Source: Algoriphagus sp. AK58 (GTDB lineage: Bacteria > Bacteroidota > Bacteroidia > Cytophagales > Cyclobacteriaceae). Taken from it: a DNA stretch of 64,000 nt. Positions 28,794 to 37,618 of the stretch are shown here, piece after piece. Every line of letters starts with the position of its first letter. Within the stretch, counting starts at the first letter, position 1. The notes under the pieces are model-generated. The model ran no database searches. It saw only the letters and a list, made by a program, of their open reading frames with translations, and had not been told where the DNA came from. A program made the translations under genes and the position numbers. The stretch lies in assembly GCF_014324365.1 (NCBI RefSeq), contig NZ_QEIG01000008.1:434001-498000 (forward strand), given 5' to 3'.

Positions 28794-28872
28794 ACGCTTC
28801 AAACCTGAACTTTTTCAAGATGCCTGATAAGTTTCTAACTTAGCGGGAGTCCTTATTACCCAACCCATTCCC

Positions 28873-30705
28873 ATGAACAGATCTATTTTCTCGCTTGCCG
28901 TGATTTTCGGATTAGCATTGCTTTTCAGTTGCAGCAAGCCCGAGCCAAAGGCTATCCCAGATGCAGAAATCAATGCTTGGTTTGATGCCGAATACGAGGA
29001 ACTCCTTCAAATGAGCCCCCTTCAACTCACTACTCAAGGTCGGAAAGACAAATACGATCAAATCGACGACATGAGTGAAGCTGGGGAAGATCAACGTCTC
29101 GCTTGGATGGAAGCAAGCGTAAAGGAGATGAAGGAAAAATTCCCCTATGAGCAACTCAGCGCCGAAGCCAAGGTATCCTACGACCTTTGGGAATACCAAT
29201 ATGAAATGGAAAAAGGAGACGTGAAATTCAGAAGGATGAACTACGTCTTCAACCAAATGTCTGGCCCTCACACCATGCTTCCCAATATGCTGATCAATTT
29301 TCATCGGGTAGATGAATCCGCTGACATGGAAGCCCTGATCAAGCGATATCAAGAGGCTGGAAGAGCCATTTCTCAATTGTTGGATCGGGCCAAACTGCAG
29401 ACAGAAGCCGGAGTGAGACCTCCCAAATTCGCCTATGAATATGTCATCCAGCAGTCCAAGGCGCTGCTTCAAGGACAGCCTTTTACCAATGATGCTTCCG
29501 AAGCGCCGCTTTGGAAAGACGCCTTGAGCAAAATCGAAAAACTGGAAAAAGAGGGAAAAATCACCCCCGAACAAGCAGAGACACTGCGAGGAAACGCCAA
29601 AACTACTTTGACAGAAAAATTTAAACCTGCCTATGAAGAACTCATCGCATGGCTGGAATCCGAACTTCCGAATTTAGAAGAAAAACCAACTGGAGTCAGC
29701 CGTCATGAAATGGGCAATGCCTATTATGCTCACCGACTGAAAACCTCCACCACGACCGATTTGAGTGCAGATCAAATTCACCAGATAGGCCTTGATGAGG
29801 TAAATCGCATTCAGAAGGAAATGCTTGCGATCAAAGATCAGGTGGGGTTCAAAGGCGATCTAAAGGAGTTTTTTAAATTCATCAACAGTGATCCTCAGTT
29901 TTTCTTCCCTGATACAGACGAAGGGCGTCAAGCTTACCTGGATGAATCGACCAAATTTCTGGATGAAATCAAGGGTAAACTTCCCCAATATTTCGGTATC
30001 CTGCCCAAGGCAGACTTGGTCGTGAGACGAGTGGAAGCTTTCCGTGAGCAGCCTGGAGCACCCCAGCACTACAACCAAGGCACACCCGATGGTAGCCGGC
30101 CCGGGACCTATTACGTGCACCTATCTGACATGAAGGCCATGCCCAAGTCCACCATGGAAGGAGTCGCTTACCACGAGGGAAATCCCGGCCATCACATGCA
30201 GGTCGCCATCGCACAGGAACTGGAATCTGTTCCGAAATTCCGTACCCAAATGAATTTCAACGCCTATGCCGAAGGTTGGGCACTATACTCAGAGATTTTG
30301 GCTAAAGAAATGGGACAATACCAAAACCCCTATTACGACTTCGGTCGCTTGGTCAATGAAATATGGAGAGCGATCCGACTAGTGGTCGACACAGGAATCC
30401 ACTCCAAAGGCTGGACTGAGGCCGATGCGATCCAGTACTTCTCTGAAAATTCCTCCATTGCTCCAGGTGCTATTCAGGCAGAAGTTCGTCGCTATATGGT
30501 GATCCCCGGACAGGCGACCGGTTACAAAATCGGGATGCTGAAAATTCAAGAGCTTAGAAAACTGGCTGAAGCCGAGCTGGGCGACAAGTTTGATATTCGT
30601 CGATTCCACGACCGGATTTTGGGAGGCGGGGCTTTGCCTTTGGATATTCTGGAGAAAGAGGTAAAGCGTTGGATAGCCGAAGAGAAGGGAAGAAGTGCTC
30701 AGTGA
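28873..30705 (+). CDS. DUF885 family peptidase-like lipoprotein
   Basis: 610 residues. The signal peptide ends at a lipobox (LALLFSCSKPE), so the protein is lipid-anchored. DUF885 covers most of the length. The zinc-type motif is VAYHEGNPGHHMQVAIAQE around residue 435, with a conserved AYAEGWALYSEIL downstream supplying a further ligand. DUF885 proteins resemble M2/M3-like gluzincin carboxypeptidases. Peptidase activity is inferred. It is monocistronic, followed by a long repeat-bearing spacer. Confidence 0.88.
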   Translation: MNRSIFSLAVIFGLALLFSCSKPEPKAIPDAEINAWFDAEYEELLQMSPLQLTTQGRKDKYDQIDDMSEAGEDQRLAWMEASVKEMKEKFPYEQLSAEAKVSYDLWEYQYEMEKGDVKFRRMNYVFNQMSGPHTMLPNMLINFHRVDESADMEALIKRYQEAGRAISQLLDRAKLQTEAGVRPPKFAYEYVIQQSKALLQGQPFTNDASEAPLWKDALSKIEKLEKEGKITPEQAETLRGNAKTTLTEKFKPAYEELIAWLESELPNLEEKPTGVSRHEMGNAYYAHRLKTSTTTDLSADQIHQIGLDEVNRIQKEMLAIKDQVGFKGDLKEFFKFINSDPQFFFPDTDEGRQAYLDESTKFLDEIKGKLPQYFGILPKADLVVRRVEAFREQPGAPQHYNQGTPDGSRPGTYYVHLSDMKAMPKSTMEGVAYHEGNPGHHMQVAIAQELESVPKFRTQMNFNAYAEGWALYSEILAKEMGQYQNPYYDFGRLVNEIWRAIRLVVDTGIHSKGWTEADAIQYFSENSSIAPGAIQAEVRRYMVIPGQATGYKIGMLKIQELRKLAEAELGDKFDIRRFHDRILGGGALPLDILEKEVKRWIAEEKGRSAQ

Positions 30706-30796
30706 GCAGTGGTCAGTCGCAGAACGTAGGAGGCAGTCGCATTGATCAGTGAGCAGTCGCAGTGAGTAGTTGGCAAGTTTAAAGTCAGAAATCTGA
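30706..30796. repeat. Degenerate CAGTGAGCAGT/CAGTCGCAGT repeats in a 418-base spacer
   Basis: From 30706 the spacer repeats words such as CAGTGAGCAGT, GGTCAGTCGCAG and GGCAGTCGCAT, then AGTAGTTGGCAAGT, and then the small palindrome TCAGA-AA-TCTGA at 30785-30796. That palindrome recurs at 30954-30965. No ORF of note lies in 30706-31123. The rest of the spacer holds the ATTGCGAG element and the tRNA promoter. Confidence 0.6.
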
Positions 30797-30828
30797 AAGG
30801 AGTTTTTGGCTTCGGTTTTTTGACAACT

Positions 30829-30900
30829 ACGTCATTGCGAGGGATCATTCTGATTATCAAATTATTTTTCAGTTCTGTGATCCCGAAGCAATCTTTGCCT
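30829..30900. repeat. ATTGCGAG...GAAGCAATCT dispersed palindromic element
   Basis: ACGTCATTGCGAGGGATCA on the left and TGATCCCGAAGCAATCT on the right frame a 30-base centre. GGGATCA (30841-30847) and TGATCCC (30878-30884) are perfect inverse arms. The GTCATTGCGAG/GAAGCAATC word pair is a dispersed intergenic repeat that I recognise from Bacteroidota and other genomes. It is not linked to a transposase here. Confidence 0.65.
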
Positions 30901-31065
30901 TGTAAGTAATTTATGTCGGAGTCGAAATAAGATTTGAAGTATGAAAGCTAAATTCAGAAATCTGAAAAGTTTGAAGTCCCTGAATAATGCGTTATGATTT
31001 AAAAGTATCTCTGAAAATTTTAACCCATAAAAATCAGCGACTTAAAAGAAAATATGGGATAATTC

Positions 31066-31096
31066 ATTGCATAAAAAGAGAATCCCCTTACTTTTG
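31066..31096 (+). promoter_or_regulatory. Promoter of tRNA-Ser
   Basis: ATTG (31066-31069) and TACTTTTG (31089-31096) are 19 bases apart. They match the Bacteroidota -33 TTG and -7 TAnnTTTG elements. Transcription would begin about 20 bases before the tRNA. Confidence 0.7.
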
Positions 31097-31123
31097 CGAT
31101 CTCGAAAAGAGAGATCACAACAC

Positions 31124-31208
31124 AGAGGAGTGGCAGAGTGGTCGATCGCGGCGGTCTTGAAAACCGTTGTACCGAGAGGTACCGGGGGTTCGAATCCCTC
31201 CTCCTCTG
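31124..31208 (+). tRNA. tRNA-Ser(UGA)
   Basis: The acceptor stem AGAGGAG pairs with CTCCTCT, followed by discriminator G. The D-arm region is TGGCAGAGTGGTCGATCGCG. The anticodon loop CTTGAAA has the anticodon TGA at 31158-31160. A long variable arm (TACCGAGAGGTA) marks a class II serine tRNA, and GGTTCGAATCC gives the T arm. CCA is not fully encoded (GCA follows). Confidence 0.95.
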
Positions 31209-31213
31209 CAACA

Positions 31214-31241
31214 AAAAAGCTTGGCTATAACCAAGCTTTTT
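31214..31241 (+). terminator. Intrinsic terminator after tRNA-Ser
   Basis: Stem AAAAAGCTTGG and CCAAGCTTTTT with a 6-base loop, followed by a T-rich stretch. It may also stop the converging operon that ends at 31268. Confidence 0.88.
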
Positions 31242-31267
31242 CCTTTTTAACCGATCTCAATCCATTT

Positions 31268-31702
31268 TCACACACTCTCCTTTTTAAAAAACTCCCTAAC
31301 AAACGCCAACAGCTGATTTTCGGTGAGTTTATCTGAGTTTTCAACAGACATCCACTTCCCATCAAATGCTTTGTTGTCCTTCATACGGTTTTTGAGTTTT
31401 TCCTTCATGGTTCCGGGGCCGAAGAGGAGAATATCTTCAAAATGCAGGAGCTTCTGTTCCATCAGACGGAGATACTCATTGATTTCATTTTGGGCAGTGT
31501 TGTTTTTGCGGTACTCGTTATTGGAAGCGTGCTCGGAATTAGGGGAAAATCGGGTGGTATCCTTTCCCTCCCCATCTATTCGCTTGATGCTTTCGTAAGG
31601 TGAATCCACCGTCTCCAAGTGTTTGACTTGGCCGCTTTTGAAACCGATAAGATGGGCTTTAGAGTGGTCAATCCACACCCCCACTTGCTTGTAATTTTCC
31701 AT
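31268..31702 (-). CDS. eRF1-like (baeRF/host-attachment-type) small protein
   Basis: 144 residues. The N-terminus YKQVGVWIDHSKAHLIGFK and the C-terminal part LHFEDILLFGPGTMKEKL then VENSDKLTENQLLAFV resemble the small eRF1-domain-3-like proteins often annotated as host attachment or translational machinery proteins. A polar, probably disordered stretch (residues 45-75) separates the two parts. Biological role is unknown. It lies 22 bases downstream of the ACP gene on the same strand, so it is probably the last gene of the acsA-PDH-ACP operon. Confidence 0.7.
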   Translation of the reverse strand: MENYKQVGVWIDHSKAHLIGFKSGQVKHLETVDSPYESIKRIDGEGKDTTRFSPNSEHASNNEYRKNNTAQNEINEYLRLMEQKLLHFEDILLFGPGTMKEKLKNRMKDNKAFDGKWMSVENSDKLTENQLLAFVREFFKKESV

Positions 31703-31724
31703 AGGTTTTTGGGTTTTTGTTAAG

Positions 31725-31973
31725 TTACTTATTTATACGTTGGTTAAGGTAGGCAATCAAGGACTTCAAATTGGCCGTTTTGCCATAATCCTCCTCGGGT
31801 ATGTCTACCTGAAGCTTTTCACTGATCGCCACAATAAACTGGAGGGCATCAAAGGAATCGATATTCAAAGCTTGCCGGATATTCTCCTCGGGGTGTAATG
31901 CTCTCGGATCAGTTTCTGGCGCTATCCGCCTCAACAGCTCAAATACTACTCCTACTAGTTCCTCTTCTGTCAT
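31725..31973 (-). CDS. Acyl carrier protein
   Basis: 82 residues, acidic, one four-helix ACP fold. The phosphopantetheine serine is Ser40 in LNIDSFDALQFIV (canonical DSL is DSF here). The start overlaps the E2 stop as ATGA. It is a free-standing carrier, not linked to fatty-acid genes, and sits directly behind a 2-oxoacid dehydrogenase E2. It may accept acyl groups from E2 or from the synthetase in this operon; that is inference. Confidence 0.9.
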   Translation of the reverse strand: MTEEELVGVVFELLRRIAPETDPRALHPEENIRQALNIDSFDALQFIVAISEKLQVDIPEEDYGKTANLKSLIAYLNQRINK

Positions 31974-33190
31974 AAACTTTCTGGATTTTGTAAATGCTTA
32001 TTCAACGCAGCCAAGAACTTCCCTCCGATCAGCCCGTCAGTTGCCCGATGATCCGCGGCCAAGGTCACATCCATCACAGGCCGTATTCCGATCATCCCCT
32101 GTTCAACGACGGCCTCTTCCCTGATTTCTCCAAAACCCACGATACCCACCTGAGGAGGATAGACAATACCAAAGACTTTGTCAGCCCCGCCATCTCCCAT
32201 ATTGGTAATCGTGAAGGTGGATTGGCTAAGCTCCGAACTTCTCAGCTTAAAGGCCCTAGTCCGAGGAATCAAGTCATTCAGGGTTTCCATGATTTCATCC
32301 ACCGTTTTTACATCTGCATTTAAAATAGCCGGAACCATAATCCCACCCGAACGAAGCGATACCACAAATCCGATGTGGATTTCATTCATCCGCTGAAGCC
32401 CGTTTTCCCAAACCGCATTCAGATCGGGAACTTCATCCAATGCTTTGGCTACTGCTTTTATCAATAAAGCCACTGGTAAAAGACGCTTTTGAATGGGCCT
32501 TTCCTTATTGGCTTCCTTCAACCAATCCAAAGCTTTGGACATGTCTACCCTTTTTTCCAGATAATACTGTGGTATTTCCCGATGGGAACGGCTCATGGCG
32601 GCTGCTACTGCCATTCGAATGGATTCATGGTGCGGAACACTTGGTCTGCTTTGCTCGGGAATTTCGATCTTGGAAGAGGGAGGAGTGACTTCCGGCTTTT
32701 CTCTTGAGCTCAAAAAACGTTCAATATCTTCCTTTACGATAGCCCCTTCCGGACCGGTCCCTTGGATGACTGAAACATCCACCTGATTTACCTCTGCCAT
32801 CTTTTTCGCCAAAGGTGAAATTTTAATCCTTTCTACTGAGGCTCGAACAGGGGTGGAAACTTTGCTTTCAGAAACACTCAACTTTTCGGAACTCGGAATT
32901 GGAGCTTCCCAGCTTGAAGGTGGTATTTCCACCACAGGAGATTCTTCACTTTCATCTTCCTGATTAATCAAGGCAATCACCGTCCCCACCGGGACTTTTT
33001 GTCCTTCGCTCACCAGGTGTTTCTCCAAAATACCTTCCCCAAAAAACTCAATCTCAATCAGGCCTTTTTGAGTCTCCACATCCGCAATAATTTCCCCACG
33101 AGTCAATTTATCTCCCGGTTGTTTTCTCCATTCTGCGAGGGTTCCGTCTTCCATATCCGCCCCCAAACTCGGCATTTTAAAAGAGATCAT
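31970..33190 (-). CDS. Dihydrolipoamide acyltransferase (E2) of a 2-oxoacid dehydrogenase
   Basis: 406 residues from the ATG at 33190, which overlaps the E1-beta stop as ATGA. An upstream leader in the same frame (to 33292) lies inside E1-beta and is rejected. There is one lipoyl domain (residues 1-75; lysine Lys42 in [13 protein letters not shown]). A Pro/Ser-rich linker follows, then a peripheral-subunit-binding domain ([20 protein letters not shown]). The catalytic domain ends with [16 protein letters not shown], containing the HxxxDG active site. Acyl specificity (acetyl or other) is not certain. Confidence 0.92.
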   Translation of the reverse strand: MISFKMPSLGADMEDGTLAEWRKQPGDKLTRGEIIADVETQKGLIEIEFFGEGILEKHLVSEGQKVPVGTVIALINQEDESEESPVVEIPPSSWEAPIPSSEKLSVSESKVSTPVRASVERIKISPLAKKMAEVNQVDVSVIQGTGPEGAIVKEDIERFLSSREKPEVTPPSSKIEIPEQSRPSVPHHESIRMAVAAAMSRSHREIPQYYLEKRVDMSKALDWLKEANKERPIQKRLLPVALLIKAVAKALDEVPDLNAVWENGLQRMNEIHIGFVVSLRSGGIMVPAILNADVKTVDEIMETLNDLIPRTRAFKLRSSELSQSTFTITNMGDGGADKVFGIVYPPQVGIVGFGEIREEAVVEQGMIGIRPVMDVTLAADHRATDGLIGGKFLAALNKHLQNPESL

Positions 33191-34173
33191 GGCTTTAACA
33201 TTTTTTTGACTCGACTCACGATATCCTGAACTTGAGGCACGGAAGCATCTTCCAAATGCTTGGGATAAGGAATGGGCACTTCCACTCCGCAAAGACGCTC
33301 TACGGGCAAATCCAACTCGAAAAAGGCCTTTTCCATGATTCTGGAACTGACCTCTGAAGAAATGCTCACCGATTTCCAGGCATCCTCCACGATCAAAGCC
33401 CGATGGGTTTTAGCTACGGATTGCAGGAAAGTGTCCTCCTCCAAAGGACGCAAAACCCGGAGGTCCACCACTTCCACATCCATTCCTTCTTTGGCTAGCA
33501 AATCGGCTGCTTCCAGGCATTTGTAAACTCCTGTTCCATAAGTAATCAGACTGAGATCTTTTCCTTCTCTCCTGATTTTCGCCTTCTGAATATCCACTTT
33601 TCCGGCATCACCTGGGATAGAGCCTTCCAAATTGAGCATGGAAGTATATTCAAAAAGGATAACCGGATCCGGACTTTCCAAAGCCGAAAGCAACATCCCC
33701 CTGGCATCCTCATGAGTCCCCACAGACAACACAATCAATCCGGGAACATGCGCAAAAAAAGGCTCCCAACTGTGAGAATGCTGGGCAGCCAATTGCCGGC
33801 CGATTCCACAGCCCATCCGGATCACGACGGGAACATTCACCTGCCCCCCTGACATGTGTGAAAGGGTAGCTGCATTATTAAAAATCTGATCCATGGCCAA
33901 AAGGCTGAAGTTTATAGTCATAATCTCCACAATGGGCCGCATGCCAGCCAAAGCAGCTCCTATGCCCGCTCCGGTGAAACCCGATTCTGAAAGCGGCACA
34001 TCCATAATCCGATCCGGGCCAAATTCCTGCAGCAATCCCTTGCTGACCGCAAATGCACCTCCGTAGTGTCCCACGTCCTCTCCCATCAGAAAGACCTTTT
34101 CATCCTTAAGGAGGGCCTCCCGAATCGCTGATTTCAGAGCCTCTCTGTAGGTCAACCTGATTTCTTGGCTCAT
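33187..34173 (-). CDS. 2-oxoacid dehydrogenase E1 component, beta subunit
   Basis: 328 residues, full length, ATGA-overlapped at both ends. It shows [20 protein letters not shown], the typical [20 protein letters not shown], and [20 protein letters not shown]. The C-terminal transketolase part carries [16 protein letters not shown]. With E1-alpha it forms the thiamine-diphosphate decarboxylase that passes an acyl group to the E2 lipoyl arm. The family includes pyruvate, acetoin and branched-chain enzymes. Confidence 0.93.
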   Translation of the reverse strand: MSQEIRLTYREALKSAIREALLKDEKVFLMGEDVGHYGGAFAVSKGLLQEFGPDRIMDVPLSESGFTGAGIGAALAGMRPIVEIMTINFSLLAMDQIFNNAATLSHMSGGQVNVPVVIRMGCGIGRQLAAQHSHSWEPFFAHVPGLIVLSVGTHEDARGMLLSALESPDPVILFEYTSMLNLEGSIPGDAGKVDIQKAKIRREGKDLSLITYGTGVYKCLEAADLLAKEGMDVEVVDLRVLRPLEEDTFLQSVAKTHRALIVEDAWKSVSISSEVSSRIMEKAFFELDLPVERLCGVEVPIPYPKHLEDASVPQVQDIVSRVKKMLKP

Positions 34174-35171
34174 ATAGCTGCCTTTTCAGAGTAAACAAAC
34201 CGATCCAATTCTTCCACCTTTTCCCAAGACCCGTTTTCCGCAAAATCAATGGCTTCCTGAACCTGCCTCTCCGCCTCTGCCTCCATTGCCTCGATTACTT
34301 TTTCAGTGATTAGCTTTTCCTTCAAAAGAAAAGCTTTGAACTGAGGGATGGGATCCTTTTTCTTCCACTCCTCCACTTCGGACTTTTCCCGGTAGAGTTC
34401 AGCATCAAACATGGAATGTGCCCTGAACCGATACGTGTAGCAAACCAAGAAATAAGGCTTTCCCGTCTCCCGAATGTAAGCCACCGCCTTCTGGACTTTA
34501 GTCATGACATCCAGCAAGTCCATTCCATTGGCCACATCGGTTTCTATTCCGTATGCCGGGCCTTTCTTTTCCAAATGCTGTTCGGAATGGGTGAATTTCA
34601 GGGCTGTTCCCATGGCATACAGGTTGTTTTCACAGAGAAAAAGAACAGGTATCTGCCACAAGGCCGCCAAATTCAAAGATTCATGAAACTCTCCCTCAGC
34701 GGCCGCCCCTTCTCCAAAAAAACAACAGGTGACATTTTTCTTTCCCTGTTTTTTGGAGGCCAAAGCCATCCCAACCGAAAGAGGCAAATGGCCTCCAACT
34801 ATGGCATTGCCGCCAAAAAAGTTTTTACTCGAATCAAACAAGTGCATGGAACCTCCCCTGCCTCTGCTGCATCCCTCCAGCCTACCGTACATTTCTGCCA
34901 TAATGGATTTGGGTTCTACCCCCCTGGCAAGGGCATGTCCATGTTCCCGATACGTACTTAACACATAATCTTCCTCCTGTAATGCTTGGGAGACTCCGAC
35001 CGCAACTGCTTCTTCACCCACACAGAGGTGCAAAAAGCCCCGGATTTTGGTTTCCGTATAGACCTCGGCCGATTTTTCTTCAAACCTCCGGATCAGTGTC
35101 ATCTGGTGAAGCAGTCGCAGACCTTCAGCTTTTGTGAGGGAGGGTGCAGGATTTGATTTGTTCAGACGCAT
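34170..35171 (-). CDS. 2-oxoacid dehydrogenase E1 component, alpha subunit
   Basis: 333 residues from the ATG at 35171; a TTG at 35177 is less likely. Key parts are [31 protein letters not shown] and the thiamine diphosphate motif [20 protein letters not shown] with [15 protein letters not shown]. In the ThDP motif the usual GDG is GEG. It closely resembles the PDH/acetoin type rather than the branched-chain type. It is two bases after the acsA stop. No E3 (dihydrolipoamide dehydrogenase) gene is present here, so E3 must be shared. Confidence 0.93.
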   Translation of the reverse strand: MRLNKSNPAPSLTKAEGLRLLHQMTLIRRFEEKSAEVYTETKIRGFLHLCVGEEAVAVGVSQALQEEDYVLSTYREHGHALARGVEPKSIMAEMYGRLEGCSRGRGGSMHLFDSSKNFFGGNAIVGGHLPLSVGMALASKKQGKKNVTCCFFGEGAAAEGEFHESLNLAALWQIPVLFLCENNLYAMGTALKFTHSEQHLEKKGPAYGIETDVANGMDLLDVMTKVQKAVAYIRETGKPYFLVCYTYRFRAHSMFDAELYREKSEVEEWKKKDPIPQFKAFLLKEKLITEKVIEAMEAEAERQVQEAIDFAENGSWEKVEELDRFVYSEKAAI

Positions 35172-35173
35172 AG

Positions 35174-36895
35174 TCAATTCGTTTTTTCTAATGTGGACAA
35201 ATCTCCTTCCGGTAAACCTAATTCTCTGGCTTTTAACAGCCTTCGCAAAATTTTGCCGCTCTTGGTTTTAGGTAGATTTTCTACAAATTCAATCTCCTTG
35301 GGAGCCACCGCTGGTCCCATAGCTTTTCGACCAAAGCCTATCAGCTCGAGTCTCCTTTCCTCATTCGGCTCAAAACCTTCCTTTAAGACCACAAAGGCCT
35401 TGACCAGTTCTCCAATCGAAGGCTCAGGCTTTCCGATGACAGCGGCCTCGGCCACGGCTGGATGCTTCATCAGATTGCTCTCCACCTCAAATGGACCGAC
35501 CATGTGTCCGGAAGTTTTGATGATGTCATCCGCCCTTCCAACAAACCAGAAATACCCATCCGGATCTTTTTTGGCCAGGTCACCACTCAGGTACCAATCC
35601 CCTTTGAAGCATTTTTGATAGCGCTCCTCCTCATGCAGGTAGGTTCTAAAAATCGAGGGGAAATTCCTTTTCAACACTAAATGCCCTTGTTTCTCCGGTT
35701 CGGCAAGGAGCCTCAATTCATCCCCTTCCATTTCTGCAATGCCTACTTCCACACCCGGAAGTGGCTTACCCATCGATCCGGGCTTGACTTTCATGGAGGG
35801 ATAATTCGCAATCATAATTCCACCGGTTTCCGTTTGCCACCAGTTGTCAAGAATAGGCATACCGAAAGCCTGCTCTCCCCAAATCACTGCCTCTGCATTG
35901 AGTGGTTCCCCTACACTGAGCACCAAGCGCAATTGGGACAAATCAAATTTTTCCCTTGGGACGATACTCATCCGCATCAGTCTCCGGATGGCCGTTGGGG
36001 CTGTGTACCAGATATTGACCTTTTCCTTTTCCAAAATGCCATACCATCTTAGGGCGTCAAATTCCTCTTCATCTACAATGCTGGTGACCCCATTGACCAA
36101 AGGAGAAATGATTCCATAAGAAGTCCCTGTTACCCATCCCGGATCAGCGGTGCACCAAAAGACATCTCCGGGTTGGAAATCCAACACGTATTTGCCGGTG
36201 ATGTAATGAGTAAAAACGGCCTTGTGAACATGGATGGCGCCTTTGGGCATTCCGGTGGTACCACTGGTGAAATGCAGCAAAGCAGGATCTTCCTCCTTGG
36301 TAGGAGGAATTTCAAATTCAGTAGAAGCTTGATTCATCCACTTTGGGAAAGAAAGCGTCCGATCATCCCAATCCTCCTCAACATCGATCAAGAGTACATA
36401 TTTCAGAGCAGGAAGCCTTCCCAACAAATCCTTGATTTTCTTCAAAAAAAACTGTGAGGTGGTGACCAACACGGTCCCTTCTCCTTTGCTGAGCCGCTGA
36501 AAAATGGGCTCGGGACCAAAAACTGAAAAAAGCGGGCAATAAACTCCTTTGAACTTGAGCGTCCCGAGAGCTGTGAGGAAGAGTTCTGGAACTCTTCCCA
36601 GAAGAGAAAACACCCGCTCCCCTTCCAGCAGTCCCAACTTGAGCAAGACATTAGCAAATTGGGAAGTCAGGTTTTTTAATTGCCCGTAGGAAAGATCCTC
36701 ATAAGAATTGTCTTTTCGAATGACCCGAATCGCCAGTTGCTCTTTTAAATTTCCATCTGCATGTCGGTCCACTGCCTCATAGGCAATATTGATCCCTTTT
36801 CCTCCGGGCAAGCCAGTCAATTGCCGGGTTTCATTAGTCCAATCAAAGTGTTGATAGGTGCTGGAATAGTCTTTTAAATTGGGCTCTTTTCTCAT
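35174..36895 (-). CDS. acsA: Acetate-CoA ligase (AMP-forming, AcsA type)
   Basis: 573 residues, matching the short Bacillus-type AcsA rather than the 650-residue Acs. AMP-binding motifs: LLHFTSGTTGMPKGAIHVHK, DNWWQTETGG, YLSGDLAKKDPDGYFWFVGR with DDIIKTSGHMVGPFEVE, and the C-terminal lysine in LPKTKSGKILRRLL. It activates acetate (or propionate) to the acyl-CoA through an acyl-AMP. It is the first gene of a five- to six-gene operon with E1-alpha, E1-beta, E2, ACP and an eRF1-like gene. The ATG at 36895 faces a 428-base spacer. Confidence 0.92.
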   Translation of the reverse strand: MRKEPNLKDYSSTYQHFDWTNETRQLTGLPGGKGINIAYEAVDRHADGNLKEQLAIRVIRKDNSYEDLSYGQLKNLTSQFANVLLKLGLLEGERVFSLLGRVPELFLTALGTLKFKGVYCPLFSVFGPEPIFQRLSKGEGTVLVTTSQFFLKKIKDLLGRLPALKYVLLIDVEEDWDDRTLSFPKWMNQASTEFEIPPTKEEDPALLHFTSGTTGMPKGAIHVHKAVFTHYITGKYVLDFQPGDVFWCTADPGWVTGTSYGIISPLVNGVTSIVDEEEFDALRWYGILEKEKVNIWYTAPTAIRRLMRMSIVPREKFDLSQLRLVLSVGEPLNAEAVIWGEQAFGMPILDNWWQTETGGIMIANYPSMKVKPGSMGKPLPGVEVGIAEMEGDELRLLAEPEKQGHLVLKRNFPSIFRTYLHEEERYQKCFKGDWYLSGDLAKKDPDGYFWFVGRADDIIKTSGHMVGPFEVESNLMKHPAVAEAAVIGKPEPSIGELVKAFVVLKEGFEPNEERRLELIGFGRKAMGPAVAPKEIEFVENLPKTKSGKILRRLLKARELGLPEGDLSTLEKTN

Positions 36896-37323
36896 GCCTT
36901 TAGGTAAAAGAAGTTAGTTATCACCTCACAGACCGACTCCCGACTATTGCCGAACCTGGTTTCGTTTTCATTATCATCAGAAAATGAAAACTGAAGAAAA
37001 CCCTGTAAATTGAACTCTATCCGATTTCTCCTCCGATCCACGAATCGGTTCTTTTTACGCTTTTGCCATCCCCGGCAAAGAACCCCGAGTTTCCACCAAT
37101 GAATTGAAAATCATCAAAATCCGGTAGTTGATATTAACCATTTTGTTTAAAAGAAAAAAGGAAGAAAAGGCATAAAAATGAATTATTTAAAGAGCATAAA
37201 TTCGCTCTAATCAAAGTCCATACGTATGAAAAATAAAAATAAGCACAAATGACTTTTAGGTTCCCTAATTGGCTTTGATTCTCTCAAAAAATAGAGTTGC
37301 TTAAGAATCCAAACAGAAAAAAA
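36896..37323. other. Intergenic region upstream of acsA
   Basis: 428 bases, becoming AT-rich after about 37130. No credible ORF, RNA gene or clear -7 element for the leftward acsA operon was found. Its length leaves room for a regulated promoter. Confidence 0.5.
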
Positions 37324-37575
37324 TCAACAAACTCTGCCTTCTGAATAAAGGTCATAAGCAGCTACCAAGGTCTGAGTAGCTGGAGATTCCCCATACTTTT
37401 CGTAGCTGTCGATATCGCTTCTTTTTTCCACAAACACCGGCAAGTATTTTCCTTCTATCTCATCCCAAACAATCAGCAGATAAGAATAGGGAATCCGACT
37501 GCTACGCCCTGACTCAAACCAAGACTCAAAAAGTGACTCTGGAAGGGATTTGGGGTAATCTGGGCTGTCGAACAT
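37324..37575 (-). CDS. Small conserved hypothetical protein
   Basis: 83 residues, acidic. Visible parts are LPESLFESWFESGRSSRIPY, SYLLIVWDEIEGKYLPVFVE and SPATQTLVAAYDLYSEGRV. I do not recognise a named family. The compact mixture of Tyr/Trp and acidic residues and the lack of a signal peptide suggest a small cytosolic protein. It sits alone, 43 bases downstream of the next gene on the same strand. Confidence 0.6.
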   Translation of the reverse strand: MFDSPDYPKSLPESLFESWFESGRSSRIPYSYLLIVWDEIEGKYLPVFVEKRSDIDSYEKYGESPATQTLVAAYDLYSEGRVC

Positions 37576-37618
37576 GGAAAAGACTTTAGATTATTGGCTG
37601 GCAAGTTAAAACTAATTG

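Noticed and set aside
33191-33292. 34-residue N-terminal extension of E2
   Set aside because: It lies inside E1-beta in another frame; the lipoyl domain begins at the ATG at 33190.
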